Below, one piece after another: positions 1 through 7,785 of a DNA stretch of 64,000 bases (position 1 is the stretch's first letter; every line of letters begins with the position of its first letter). A program made the position numbers and the translations under genes. A model generated the notes under the pieces. The model searched no databases. It had not been told where the DNA came from and worked only from the letters and a program-made list of their open reading frames with translations. Origin of the DNA: Amycolatopsis oliviviridis (GTDB taxonomy: Bacteria > Actinomycetota > Actinomycetes > Mycobacteriales > Pseudonocardiaceae); contig NZ_BNAY01000011.1 of assembly GCF_014654365.1 (NCBI RefSeq), positions 186,001 to 250,000 on the forward strand. Reading direction: 5' to 3'.

Positions 1-761
1 GTCATCGGCAGCGGATCCCAGCCTGCCAACCGTCCCAAGTGGACGATCGGCGGCGCGATGGGCATGTCCTTCAAGACTTCCGGCGGGGTTCCGTCGACCA
101 CTCCCCCGGTGCCCGGGACGTGGATCATGCGGTCCGCGAACGGGATCACCCGTTCCATCCGGTGCTCGGCCATCAGGACGGTCGTGCCGAGGTCCTCCAC
201 CAGCCGGGCCAGCGTCGCCAGCACTTCCTCGGCGGCGGTCGGGTCCAGCGCCGACGTCGGCTCGTCCAGCACCAGCACCTTGGGATGCGTCGTCAGCACC
301 GAGCCGATCGCCACCCGTTGCTGCTGCCCGCCGGACAGCGTCCGCAACGCGCGCCTGCGCAGTTCCGCGATACCGAGGAGGTCCAGGGTCTCTTCCACCC
401 GGCGGCGCATCACCTGCGGACTCAGGCCGAGTTGCTCCATGCCGTACGCGAGTTCGTCCTCGACGGTGTCGGTGACGAAACCCGCGAGCGGGTCCTGGCC
501 GACGACGCCGACCAGGTGCGCGAACTCGCGCGGCGGCCGGGAGCGCGTCGTGACGCCGTCGACGGAGACCGTCCCTTCGAGGTGGCCGCCGGTGAAATGC
601 GGGACGAGACCGTTGATCGTGCCGAGCAGCGTCGACTTGCCCGCACCGGTCTGGCCCGCGAACAACACCAGCTCGCCTTCGCCGATCGACAGCGTCACGT
701 CGGACAAGACGGGCTCGGAGCGGCCGTGGTAGGTGAAGGAAACGTGGTCGAGTTCGATCAT
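1..761 (-). CDS. ecfA: ECF transporter ATP-binding subunit (3' end off window)
   Basis: This ABC ATPase would energise uptake of a vitamin-type substrate. The N-terminus reads MIELDHVSF. The Walker A segment AGQTGAGKST falls near residues 34-43, the signature LSGGQQQRVAIG near 140, and Walker B VLVLDEPTSALDP follows. The ATG overlaps the TGA of the upstream transmembrane gene (ATGA), so it is the last visible gene of the riboswitch-led operon. The C-terminus, and possibly a second ATPase or a substrate-binding S component, lie beyond base 1. The family call is secure. Cobalamin as the substrate is inferred from the operon. Confidence 0.93.
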   Translation of the reverse strand, partial: MIELDHVSFTYHGRSEPVLSDVTLSIGEGELVLFAGQTGAGKSTLLGTINGLVPHFTGGHLEGTVSVDGVTTRSRPPREFAHLVGVVGQDPLAGFVTDTVEDELAYGMEQLGLSPQVMRRRVEETLDLLGIAELRRRALRTLSGGQQQRVAIGSVLTTHPKVLVLDEPTSALDPTAAEEVLATLARLVEDLGTTVLMAEHRMERVIPFADRMIHVPGTGGVVDGTPPEVLKDMPIAPPIVHLGRLAGWDPLPM

Positions 762-1870
762 GCGTGTGCTTCTTCTTCGAGTGCGGCGTACGGGGGCTCG
801 GGCACCGGGGTCAGGAAAGCGGGCAGCACGCCGATCAGCACCCCGAGCAACGGACCCCACGAGAGCGACGGCCAGGACAGGGTGATCAGCGACGGGTTCA
901 TGTTCATCGGGTTCACCTCCGACGTCACGAACAGGATGGCCGCGACGGCGATCCCGCTCACGGCGACGACGAGCTCCGGCAGATGCCAGCGATCGGGCCG
1001 GTACCGGGTGCGCTGGACCCGTTTGCCCGCCGACCAGAACCCGACCAGTCCGATCACCAGCCCCACGGAAAGCACCGGTGCGGCGAGATAGCGCGGCGTC
1101 GAACCGTCCAAAGTGGCGTAAACACCGACGCACACCCCGATCAGGCCGACGATCATCAGCGTTCCCGTGATCAGCCGGGTCCGCGCTTCGACCAGCCCCG
1201 CGCGACCGTAACCCCGTGAGTCCATCGACGCGGCCAGCTGCAGCGAGCGGGAAAGCGCGTCCTCCAGCACCGGGATGAGCACGGTGTGGAGTGCTTTCAC
1301 CTTCTTCTTGCCCGAGCCGCCGCGCAGCTTGCGGGCGCGCCGGACCCGCAGCACGCTCTCGGCCAGCTGCGGGAACACCGACAGCGCGACGATCACCGCG
1401 GTCCCCACCTCGTACAACGCCGGCGGCATCGCCTTGAGCAGCCGTTTCGGGTTCGCCAGCGCGTTGGCCGCGCCGAGGCAGATCACCATCGTCGCCAGCC
1501 GCATCCCATCGTAAAGCCCGCCCAGCAACGACTCGGCGGACACGTCGCCGAACAGCCGGATGCCCGCAGCCCATTCCGGCAGCGGGATCTCGGGCAGCCG
1601 CAAGATGATCGTCGAGCCCTCGGCGCCGCCGAACACGACTCGGAAGAACACGCGGATCACGACGATGAACGCGCCGAGGTACAGGTAGAGCCGGAACGCC
1701 AGCGCCCAGGGCGCCTCGCTGCGCCGGGCCACGACGACGTAACCCGCGACCGCCACGATGGTCAGCAGCAGCCACGGGTTCGTCGTGCGGGTCGCCGCGA
1801 CGGCGAGCCCCAGCGCCCACACCCACCAGGCGGCCGGATGCAGGTCGCGCGGCAGGAAGTAGGACGTCAT
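758..1870 (-). CDS. ecfT: ECF transporter transmembrane (CbiQ/EcfT-type) protein
   Basis: Membrane coupling protein of an energy-coupling-factor transporter, about 370 aa, longer than the usual roughly 260 aa. Several hydrophobic helices flank a cytoplasmic stretch with the two Arg-bearing coupling motifs typical of EcfT: RRARKLRG near residue 180 and MDSRGYG near 217. These motifs contact the ATPases. The chosen ATG (MTSYFLPRD) overlaps the stop of the upstream beta-domain gene, and its own stop overlaps the ATPase start. The extra C-terminal helices (residues about 235-360) are unusual. No S component is visible in the window. Confidence 0.9.
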   Translation of the reverse strand: MTSYFLPRDLHPAAWWVWALGLAVAATRTTNPWLLLTIVAVAGYVVVARRSEAPWALAFRLYLYLGAFIVVIRVFFRVVFGGAEGSTIILRLPEIPLPEWAAGIRLFGDVSAESLLGGLYDGMRLATMVICLGAANALANPKRLLKAMPPALYEVGTAVIVALSVFPQLAESVLRVRRARKLRGGSGKKKVKALHTVLIPVLEDALSRSLQLAASMDSRGYGRAGLVEARTRLITGTLMIVGLIGVCVGVYATLDGSTPRYLAAPVLSVGLVIGLVGFWSAGKRVQRTRYRPDRWHLPELVVAVSGIAVAAILFVTSEVNPMNMNPSLITLSWPSLSWGPLLGVLIGVLPAFLTPVPEPPYAALEEEAHA

Positions 1871-2802
1871 CAAGCTCCTTGTGCGCGTTTGCGTCTGCGT
1901 GCCACGAAGAATCCTGCCACGCACAACGCCAGTACCGCGGCACCGGCGGCCCAGGGCGCCCAGTCACTGGCACCGGACTCGCGGTCGATCACCGCGTTGA
2001 CGTCCTCGGCGTTCTCGCCACCGGTGAACGCGACGTTCAGAGACGGGTCCTGCGCCTTCGGCCTCGCGGACGCGCTCGGACGCGGCTTGGGCGGCGGCAG
2101 CGCTCCGGAACTCGGGCCCGCGACCGGCGCTTCGCCGGGGGCGGCCTCTTCCGTCGCCTGAGGACCGTCGCCGCTCTGCTGTCCGCTGCCCGCCTGCGGC
2201 CTCTGCTGCTGCTCACCGGGATCGTTGGTAACGGGCTTGGCTTCCTCGCGCGGCACGCACGGGACGTTCTCGGTGCCCGGCCGCACCGCGGAGACCCGCG
2301 GCACCGGGTTGGTCTGGGCGGTCGCGTTCAGGGAGAACGACCAGCCCTCGAATCCGCCGGGGATGAAGTCGCGGTTCTTGACGCCCCACTGGCTGTAGTC
2401 CCACGCGCAGTTGTTCGAGGCGTGCCAATAGGACCAATAGGCCTGCGCCGGAGGCGTGTCGACACACAGCTCTCGGTACTTCTCGCGACCGGCGATCGGG
2501 ATGTTCTCGGCCGCCGATGGGCGGTTCTCGACCCGGCAGATGAAGCCTTCGCCCCAGCGCTGCGCACCGGCGATCTGGAAACCGGCGCCTTTGAGCGCGT
2601 CCAGCCCGGTGCCGCGCGTGGACTGGGGGTTGCAGCGCACGATGGTCGTGCCGCCGAGCTGCTGGAAGTCGACGACGACGGTGACCCCGGTGGCGTCCTT
2701 GCAGAACCCGGGATAGCCCTTGCTCTGGTCGACCGCGTGCGCGGACGGCGCCGTGGCGGCGATCAGGAAGATCGCCGCCACCACTCCGAAGAGCCTTTTC
2801 AC
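1870..2802 (-). CDS. Membrane-anchored DUF4430/transcobalamin-beta-like protein
   Basis: About 310 aa. A signal peptide (MKRLFGVVAAIF, cleavage near AHA at 22) precedes a roughly 130-residue domain closely matching the next upstream gene. Shared landmarks are KGYxGxC, TVVVDFQ, a LDAL-x3-GF helix, RWGxGFxCR, AYWxYWHA, and a GGFEGWSFSLN end. A Pro/Gln/Ser-rich linker (about 170-255), one transmembrane helix and an RRRKR tail follow, so the domain is tethered outside the cell. The layout (beta strand, ALxxAGF helix, G-x-GFxCR, YWxYW) resembles the cobalamin-binding beta domain of transcobalamin (DUF4430). This is a pattern match, not a computed one. The GTG start overlaps the previous stop. Confidence 0.8.
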   Translation of the reverse strand: MKRLFGVVAAIFLIAATAPSAHAVDQSKGYPGFCKDATGVTVVVDFQQLGGTTIVRCNPQSTRGTGLDALKGAGFQIAGAQRWGEGFICRVENRPSAAENIPIAGREKYRELCVDTPPAQAYWSYWHASNNCAWDYSQWGVKNRDFIPGGFEGWSFSLNATAQTNPVPRVSAVRPGTENVPCVPREEAKPVTNDPGEQQQRPQAGSGQQSGDGPQATEEAAPGEAPVAGPSSGALPPPKPRPSASARPKAQDPSLNVAFTGGENAEDVNAVIDRESGASDWAPWAAGAAVLALCVAGFFVARRRKRAQGA

Positions 2803-3377
2803 GGGATGGCCGGGTTCCTCGGCGTGACACCGGGAACCGGGTTGGTCGTCGCCGACTTGTTCAGCGAGAACGACCAGCCTTCGAAACCGCCGGGAACGAC
2901 GTTGCGGTTGAGCGCGCCGTAGTTGCTGTAGGTCCAGGTGGTCCCGGAACCGTCGGCGTGCCAGTAACCCCAGTACGCGCCGGCGGGCGGCGTGTTGACG
3001 CACGGCTCCTTGTAGCTCGGGTTGCTGGACAGCGGGATGGTCTCCGTCGCGGCCGGGCGGCCTTCCAGGCGGCAGACGAAACCGAGGCCCCAGCGGGCGG
3101 TTCCGGCGACCGCGATCCCCGCGTCCTGCAACGCCTTGATACCCGTGCGGGCGGTGCCCGGGCTCGCGTTGGGCGAGCAGCGGGTGATCCTCGGCGCGGC
3201 GGTCCCGCCGTTGCCGTCCAGCTCCTGGAAGTCGACGACGACGGTGGTGCCGGTGAGCGCGTCGCTCCCGGTGCAGATCCCGTCGTAGCCCTTGGTGGGA
3301 TCGACCGCGTTCGCGGGTGCGGCGGAAAGCCCGATCAGTCCGATGAGGACGGTCGTGACGGTGAGCAGTTTTCTCAT
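2799..3377 (-). CDS. Secreted DUF4430/transcobalamin-beta-like protein
   Basis: A 192-aa protein with a signal peptide ending near ANA (24) and essentially one domain, paralogous to the anchored protein downstream. It lacks the linker and membrane helix, so it should be released or held by a partner. Four cysteines (GYDGIC, TRC, FVCRLE, PCVNT) sit where the paralogue has them and probably form two disulfides. The ATG overlaps the TGA of the double-barrel gene upstream. The cobalamin-binding role is inferred from the riboswitch and from similarity to the transcobalamin beta domain. Confidence 0.8.
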   Translation of the reverse strand: MRKLLTVTTVLIGLIGLSAAPANAVDPTKGYDGICTGSDALTGTTVVVDFQELDGNGGTAAPRITRCSPNASPGTARTGIKALQDAGIAVAGTARWGLGFVCRLEGRPAATETIPLSSNPSYKEPCVNTPPAGAYWGYWHADGSGTTWTYSNYGALNRNVVPGGFEGWSFSLNKSATTNPVPGVTPRNPAIP

Positions 3378-6115
3378 GGTGTAGCCCCCTTTGTCTTGAT
3401 GAACCGGCGAAGCAGGAAAACGAGCACGAGCGCGGCGGCCAGCAGGAGCCCGGCAAGGCCGGCGAGTCCCCAGACCAGCCACGGGGGCTGGGCCGACTGG
3501 GCGGCGGCCGCTTGCAGCTGTGTCCCGGAGAAGGCGTCGGCGACGTTCGTCTCCGAGAGCGGCAGCCGGATCGCGGGCGACAGCGGCGAATCCGCGGCGG
3601 TGAGCCAAGACCGGCCGGCGACCCCTTGCGCGGCGGCCAGGCTCGTCGCGAAGTCGGTCTTCCCATCGCTGGCCGCGATCGACCCCTTGGCGAAACCGCC
3701 GTCGGCCTGGAGCAGTTTGCCCAGCGACCGCGCGGTTCCGCTCGCGTCGAGGCCGGCGATCTGCCGCGCGGCGGCGACGGCGGCGCTGAGCGTGACGTCC
3801 GGCTCGCCCGCCTCACCGGTCACCATGCCCTCGCCGGTCGGCCGGACGCCGAGCGCGCCCACCGCCGAGACGAACGCCGACACGCGCCGCTCGGTCCAGC
3901 CGTCGGGCCGTTTGGTCGACGGCGCGGCGCCGGTGTGCGGACGGGCGGCCAGCGCGGTGACCGCGGCCGCCGTCGCGCCGAGGTCGCCGGAGCCGCACTG
4001 CGCGGTGTCGAGATGCTTCGGGAAGGTCCCGTCGGCGCATTGGCGCGAAAGGAGCAGTTCGACCGCGGGGCCGGGATCGGCGGCGGTGGCGAGCACCGCC
4101 CACGCGTGCCGCTCGACGGTCTCGTCGGCGTCGGCGAAGGACCCGACGTCGGTGAACTTGCCGTCCGCGCCACGCAGCTTCACCAGATCGGCGCGCAACT
4201 GCCCGGCGACGTCCGACTTGGCGAACTCGGCGACGAGCACGAGTTTCGCGAGCGGTTCGGCGTAAGAGGCCCCGCCCTGCTCGTACGGCGCGCCGTGGGC
4301 GTAGGCCTGAACGGCTTCCGGTGTCAGGAGGAACTTCGACGCGCGGACGACCGTGTCCGGCTGTTCGTCCAGCGCCCGCAGGGCCAGCACCAGATCGGCG
4401 GTGGCGTCGTAGTCGACGTAGGTCTTGCCGTCCTCGGTGACCTCGACGTGGTCGCCGCCGACGAGCCGGTTCGTCAGGTACGCGCCCAGCCTGGAGGCCG
4501 CGGGGGCAGTGCCTTCGATCGCGACCGGTGTGGCGATCGCGGTCGGCGGCGGGACCCGGGCACCGGTCGACGCCCTCGGGGTGACGGTCTTCTTGGGCTT
4601 CGGCGTGACGGTCTTCGGTGCGGGGGCCTTCGGCGCGGGCTTGTCCGGCTCCGGCTTGGCCGCGGGCGGGGTGCTCGTGACGGTGACCGTGCTCGGCGCG
4701 GGCGGGCTGGTCGACTGCGACGAGGACGGTGCCGGCGTAACCGAGGTCGTCGTGGTCGTGGTCGTGGTGGTCGTCGTCGTTGTGGTGGTCGTGGTGGTGG
4801 TGCTCGGCACCGGTTCGCTCGAAGTCGAGGTCGGCGTGCTGGTGGGCGAACCCGTTTCGGACGAGGACGAAGTCGTCGTGGGAGTCGTCGGCGTTTCCGA
4901 GACGCTGCTGGTCGGCGGCTGCCCACCGCCCTTCGCGAGCGAAGAGAAGCCGATCTGCGACAACCCGAGCGAAGCCTGGGCGCTCGCGCGGATCCAGGTG
5001 TCGAGGCCACTGATCCCCGAGGCGCGCGCGGCTTCGTAGGAGGCGGGGTTGTAGGCGATCGCGCCGAGATCTCCCGCGAGCTTGTTCCCGGAGTCCGCCG
5101 CGGCGTTGGCCTGCGCGGATTTGAGGTACCGCACGCCCTTGTCCACCGCCGCTTCCGCGCCACCCGCCTCGGCGAGCCCCTGGACGATCAGGCCGGTGCT
5201 GTTGGTGTTCGGCGCTTCGGTGCCGACGCCACCGCCCCAGCCGCCGCCCGCGGTCTGGTTCGCCTTGATCCACGCGACGGCCTTGGCGATCGGGGTGTCG
5301 AGCCCGGCCGCGCCCGCCTTCTTGGCGGCCAGCATCGCCGAGAGCGCGATGCCGGTGGCGTCGCCGTCGGTCGGCGAGAGGTCGAGCGGTTTGCCCTCGT
5401 CGCAGGTCGAGACCTTGTGCCCGTCCGGGGTGACGTGGTCGCCGGTCTCCTTCGTCGGGATGTAGGCGAACATGACGCGGAAGTAGCCCTCGGAACACTG
5501 CTGGGTCAGCAGCTTGTCGATGGCGAGCTGGTCGTTCTCGCCCGCCGCGGCGAGCCCGATCACGCCGAGCGCCTGGCCGAACATGTTGGCGTTGTTGATC
5601 ACGTCGCCGGTGACGTCGGGCTTCTTCGTGTAGTCGCTGATCCGGCCCTTGTCGGGACCGCCGCGCATGATCGCGTTCTTGGTCTCGGCGACCAGGTCGT
5701 AACCGTCGAAGTTCCGCGGATTCCGGCCGGAGACCTCGGCGGCGACGAGGGTCTTGGCCATGGCCCCGCCGACGATGACGTTGTCGAACCCGGCGCCGGG
5801 TATGAACCCGTCCCAGGTGAAGTAGTCGGTGGCGTGGCCCTGGTCGTCGAGGAACTTGACGATCGGCTCGGCCTTCGCGCCGTCGCCCGACGCGTACATC
5901 GAGAACAGGACGTCGATCATCAGGCCGTGGTCCGGCAGCGAGCCGCCGTTGGGATTCTCGAGGGTGCCGTCCGGCTGCAGCTTCGTCGCGAGCCAGCGGG
6001 AGTTCGACTTCGCCGCGTCAGGATCGTTCGCTGCCGTCGCCGTTCCGGTGAGCAGCGCGGCGACCACGCCGACGCTGACGGCGAACGCCGTTGCGGCCAG
6101 GTACCCGCGGCGCAT
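3374..6115 (-). CDS. Membrane-anchored double alpha/alpha-barrel (transcobalamin-alpha-like) protein
   Basis: First gene of the B12-riboswitch operon, about 913 aa. A signal peptide ending near TATAA (about 28) leads into a first prenyltransferase-repeat type alpha/alpha domain (about 30-385), with a GGWGGGVG turn and APNTNSTGL. A low-complexity Ser/Thr/Pro/Lys linker (about 390-530) with 19 consecutive Thr follows. A second alpha/alpha domain (about 535-855) carries QCADGTFPK, and a C-terminal transmembrane helix ends in RRFIKTK. The QC-x-GxF motif with a partner Cys recurs in both domains and in the divergent secreted protein. The start was chosen for AGGAGG six bases upstream. The fold matches the alpha domain of intrinsic factor/transcobalamin; binding of cobalamin is inferred. 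Confidence 0.82.
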   Translation of the reverse strand: MRRGYLAATAFAVSVGVVAALLTGTATAANDPDAAKSNSRWLATKLQPDGTLENPNGGSLPDHGLMIDVLFSMYASGDGAKAEPIVKFLDDQGHATDYFTWDGFIPGAGFDNVIVGGAMAKTLVAAEVSGRNPRNFDGYDLVAETKNAIMRGGPDKGRISDYTKKPDVTGDVINNANMFGQALGVIGLAAAGENDQLAIDKLLTQQCSEGYFRVMFAYIPTKETGDHVTPDGHKVSTCDEGKPLDLSPTDGDATGIALSAMLAAKKAGAAGLDTPIAKAVAWIKANQTAGGGWGGGVGTEAPNTNSTGLIVQGLAEAGGAEAAVDKGVRYLKSAQANAAADSGNKLAGDLGAIAYNPASYEAARASGISGLDTWIRASAQASLGLSQIGFSSLAKGGGQPPTSSVSETPTTPTTTSSSSETGSPTSTPTSTSSEPVPSTTTTTTTTTTTTTTTTTTTSVTPAPSSSQSTSPPAPSTVTVTSTPPAAKPEPDKPAPKAPAPKTVTPKPKKTVTPRASTGARVPPPTAIATPVAIEGTAPAASRLGAYLTNRLVGGDHVEVTEDGKTYVDYDATADLVLALRALDEQPDTVVRASKFLLTPEAVQAYAHGAPYEQGGASYAEPLAKLVLVAEFAKSDVAGQLRADLVKLRGADGKFTDVGSFADADETVERHAWAVLATAADPGPAVELLLSRQCADGTFPKHLDTAQCGSGDLGATAAAVTALAARPHTGAAPSTKRPDGWTERRVSAFVSAVGALGVRPTGEGMVTGEAGEPDVTLSAAVAAARQIAGLDASGTARSLGKLLQADGGFAKGSIAASDGKTDFATSLAAAQGVAGRSWLTAADSPLSPAIRLPLSETNVADAFSGTQLQAAAAQSAQPPWLVWGLAGLAGLLLAAALVLVFLLRRFIKTKGATP
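4745..4801 (-). repeat. Threonine-codon simple repeat in the linker
   Basis: Nineteen consecutive Thr codons (ACC/ACG with one ACA, seen as ggt/cgt/tgt on the plus strand) form a mucin-like stalk between the two alpha/alpha domains. Mixed codons suggest selection for the peptide rather than recent slippage alone. Confidence 0.9.
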
Positions 6116-6204
6116 GACTCCTCCTTGCGGCATGGCGGAGGACAGGCGCGGGACGCCGCAGTCACCCCTGTTTATCGCGACAGTGGTTTGGACTTCTGGT
6201 GGTT

Positions 6205-6360
6205 CATCCGCCCGTTCGGTATCCCGGCTCGCCCCTGGTGAAGGGCCCACGGTTGCGCGACAGCGCCGGATTTCGACCGGCTTCCCCGTCACGGGCGGCG
6301 GTATTCGATTGTCGAGCCCGCCGAGGTTAACACCCGATTACCTCCGGCAGGCACCGCTGA
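6205..6360 (-). promoter_or_regulatory. Cobalamin riboswitch (minus strand)
   Basis: On the minus strand a GGTGCC-type 5' segment (near 6355) is followed by the conserved core at 6287-6249. The core reads GGGGAAGCCGGT, then an AATCCGGCGC half-stem, then a CGCGCAACCGT segment. A B12-box-like GGCGAGCCGGGATACC (about 6235-6217) follows. This is the standard order of the cobalamin (AdoCbl) aptamer. It ends about 100 nt before the double-barrel gene, leaving room for a translational or termination platform. Outer limits are approximate. Confidence 0.88.
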
Positions 6361-6392
6361 GCAGGTCGGTTGCCAGGATCACAGCGTTCCTC

Positions 6393-6540
6393 GCGCCCGG
6401 CGGTACCCCGGCGCTTGACCGGGATGAGAGTCTTCGGGTCGTCCGATTCAGCGCGGCGCGGGGGAAGTCCGGTGAGAGTCCGGCGCTGTCCCGCAACGGT
6501 ATGCCCTCCAGGCGAGCCCGGTCACCCACGTCGCGCGGTG
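6393..6540 (+). promoter_or_regulatory. Cobalamin riboswitch (plus strand)
   Basis: The core at 6461-6500 reads GGGGAAGTCCGGTGAGAGTC, then CGGCGCTGTCCCGCAACGGT, a close match to the cobalamin aptamer consensus. The B12 box GGCGAGCCCGGTCACCCAC (6511-6529) nearly repeats that of the divergent element. The 5' GGTACC segment is near 6400. It lies about 50 nt upstream of the secreted alpha/alpha-barrel gene, so the platform probably controls that gene's ribosome binding site. Confidence 0.92.
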
Positions 6541-6579
6541 TCACCGACTCCTGTCGAGGAAATGCGGGAAAGGGTTCTC

Positions 6580-7587
6580 ATGAGACGTTTGGTCCTCGCT
6601 GTCGCCGTGCTGTGCGGCATCGGTCTGGTCGCCGCCCCGGCGGCGAACGCCGCCACCCCGAACAAGGCGGACGCCGCCGCGGGCTGGCTCGCCAGGCAGA
6701 TGACCGACGGGGAAAGGTTCGAGGCCGACTTCGGCGGCCAGAAGTTCCCTGACCAGGGCTTGACGATCGACGCGATCTTCGCGTTCGCCGCCGCCGGGGT
6801 GTCGGACACGAACGCGGGCAAGGCGATCGCCTGGCTGGCGAAGCCGGAGATCACCACCGGCTACGTCGGCAGCGGTACCGAGGCTTACGCGGGCGCGCAC
6901 GCCAAACTGCTGCTCGCCGCGCAGATCCGGGGCAAGAACCCGGCGTCGTTCGGCGGCGTCGACCTGAAGGCGGGGCTGCTCTCGCTGCTCACGCCGTCCG
7001 GCCGGTTCTCCGACCGCTCCGAATACGGCGACTACTCCAACGCCTTCTCGCAGTCGCTCGCGCTGCTGGCGCTGGACCGCACTCCGGCGGGCGCGCCCGC
7101 GTCGGCCGTGACGTTCCTGGCGGGCACCCAGTGCGCGGACGGCGGTTTCCCGCTGAACTTCGGCGAAGCCACCTGCACCAGCGACGTCGACTCGACCGCG
7201 ATGGTCGTGCAGGCCCTGCGCGCCACCGGTGACGCGGTGAACGCCAAGGAAGGCACCTCCTGGCTGGTCACCAAGCAGCACGCGAACGGCGGCTTCGGCG
7301 TCGGCGCGAACGCGCCGAACTCCAACAGCACCGGACTCGCCGCCGAAGCGCTGGCCGGTCACCGTCCCGCCGCCGCGGTCAAGGCGCGGGACTTCCTGCG
7401 GTCGCTGCAGACCGGCTGCACCGGCGCCGAGGCGGACCGCGGCGCGATCGCCTACGACGCCACCGGCCTGAACCCGGCGACCGCCCCGCGCGCGACCGCG
7501 CAGGCGATCCTCGGCCTGGCCAGGGTTCCGCTGAGCGACCTGCACGGCGGCGGCCGTCCGGCGGCCCCGGTGCTCGCCTGCCCGTGA
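6580..7587 (+). CDS. Secreted single alpha/alpha-barrel (transcobalamin-alpha-like) protein
   Basis: A 335-aa protein with a clear signal peptide (MRRLVLAVAVLCGIGLV, cleavage near ANA at 24) and one prenyltransferase-repeat type domain filling the rest. Repeated landmarks are QCADGGFP with EATC, GGFGVGANAPNSNSTGL and DRGAIAYD, all mirrored in the anchored double-barrel protein. There is no membrane anchor or catalytic motif of a terpene cyclase (no DxDD or QW-type acid), arguing against an enzyme. The ATG follows a GGAAAGGG site. It sits directly behind a cobalamin riboswitch, so a soluble extracellular B12 binder is the best hypothesis. Confidence 0.85.
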   Translation: MRRLVLAVAVLCGIGLVAAPAANAATPNKADAAAGWLARQMTDGERFEADFGGQKFPDQGLTIDAIFAFAAAGVSDTNAGKAIAWLAKPEITTGYVGSGTEAYAGAHAKLLLAAQIRGKNPASFGGVDLKAGLLSLLTPSGRFSDRSEYGDYSNAFSQSLALLALDRTPAGAPASAVTFLAGTQCADGGFPLNFGEATCTSDVDSTAMVVQALRATGDAVNAKEGTSWLVTKQHANGGFGVGANAPNSNSTGLAAEALAGHRPAAAVKARDFLRSLQTGCTGAEADRGAIAYDATGLNPATAPRATAQAILGLARVPLSDLHGGGRPAAPVLACP

Positions 7588-7594
7588 CGTGACC

Positions 7595-7638
7595 TCGTGA
7601 GTGGTAAGTGCCGTTCTAACGGCACTTACCACTCACGA
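7595..7638. repeat. Palindrome family A, copy 1 (terminator-like)
   Basis: Perfect 21-bp arms around a 2-nt CT loop; the arm contains GTGAGTGGTAAGTGCCGTT. It lies between convergent genes, so it could stop transcription from both sides, but there is no T tract. Copies of the same element occur at 22953-23008 and 58841-58888. Confidence 0.85.
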
Positions 7639-7678
7639 CCCACCCGACCCACTGGCTACCGGCGCTTGCCCGGCTGCT

Positions 7679-7733
7679 GTACATGAAGGCCCCCTTGCTT
7701 GCGCCTGGCTCCGTGAAGGACCCCTTCATGTAC
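7679..7733. repeat. Palindrome family B, copy 1 (55 bp)
   Basis: Starts GTACATGAAGG and ends CCTTCATGTAC with a CTTGCGCCTGGCTCCGTG core. Identical-length 55-bp copies lie at 43448-43502 (inverted) and 58928-58982. Confidence 0.85.
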
Positions 7734-7743
7734 TTGGGCCTAG

Positions 7744-7762
7744 CGTGAAGGGCCCCTTCACG
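7744..7762. repeat. Short GTGAAGG palindrome
   Basis: CGTGAAGGGCCCCTTCACG is a near-perfect hairpin sharing the GTGAAGG half-site with the larger intergenic palindromes. It lies just downstream of the convergent oxidoreductase gene and may serve as its terminator. Confidence 0.6.
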
Positions 7763-7785
7763 GACAGCCGGTGAGCGTGACGGCT

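Noticed and set aside
3512-6241. A 909-codon open frame on the plus strand across the double-barrel gene
   Set aside because: It is Arg/Gly-rich shadow coding with no domain pattern. The minus-strand gene has a signal peptide, repeats, anchor and riboswitch.
6580-7587. Terpene cyclase or prenyltransferase
   Set aside because: The alpha/alpha repeats resemble that fold, but there is a signal peptide, no catalytic Asp motif, and a cobalamin riboswitch upstream.
7595-7762. Possible CRISPR array
   Set aside because: The repeated units are different palindromes without regular spacers; they recur singly elsewhere in the window.
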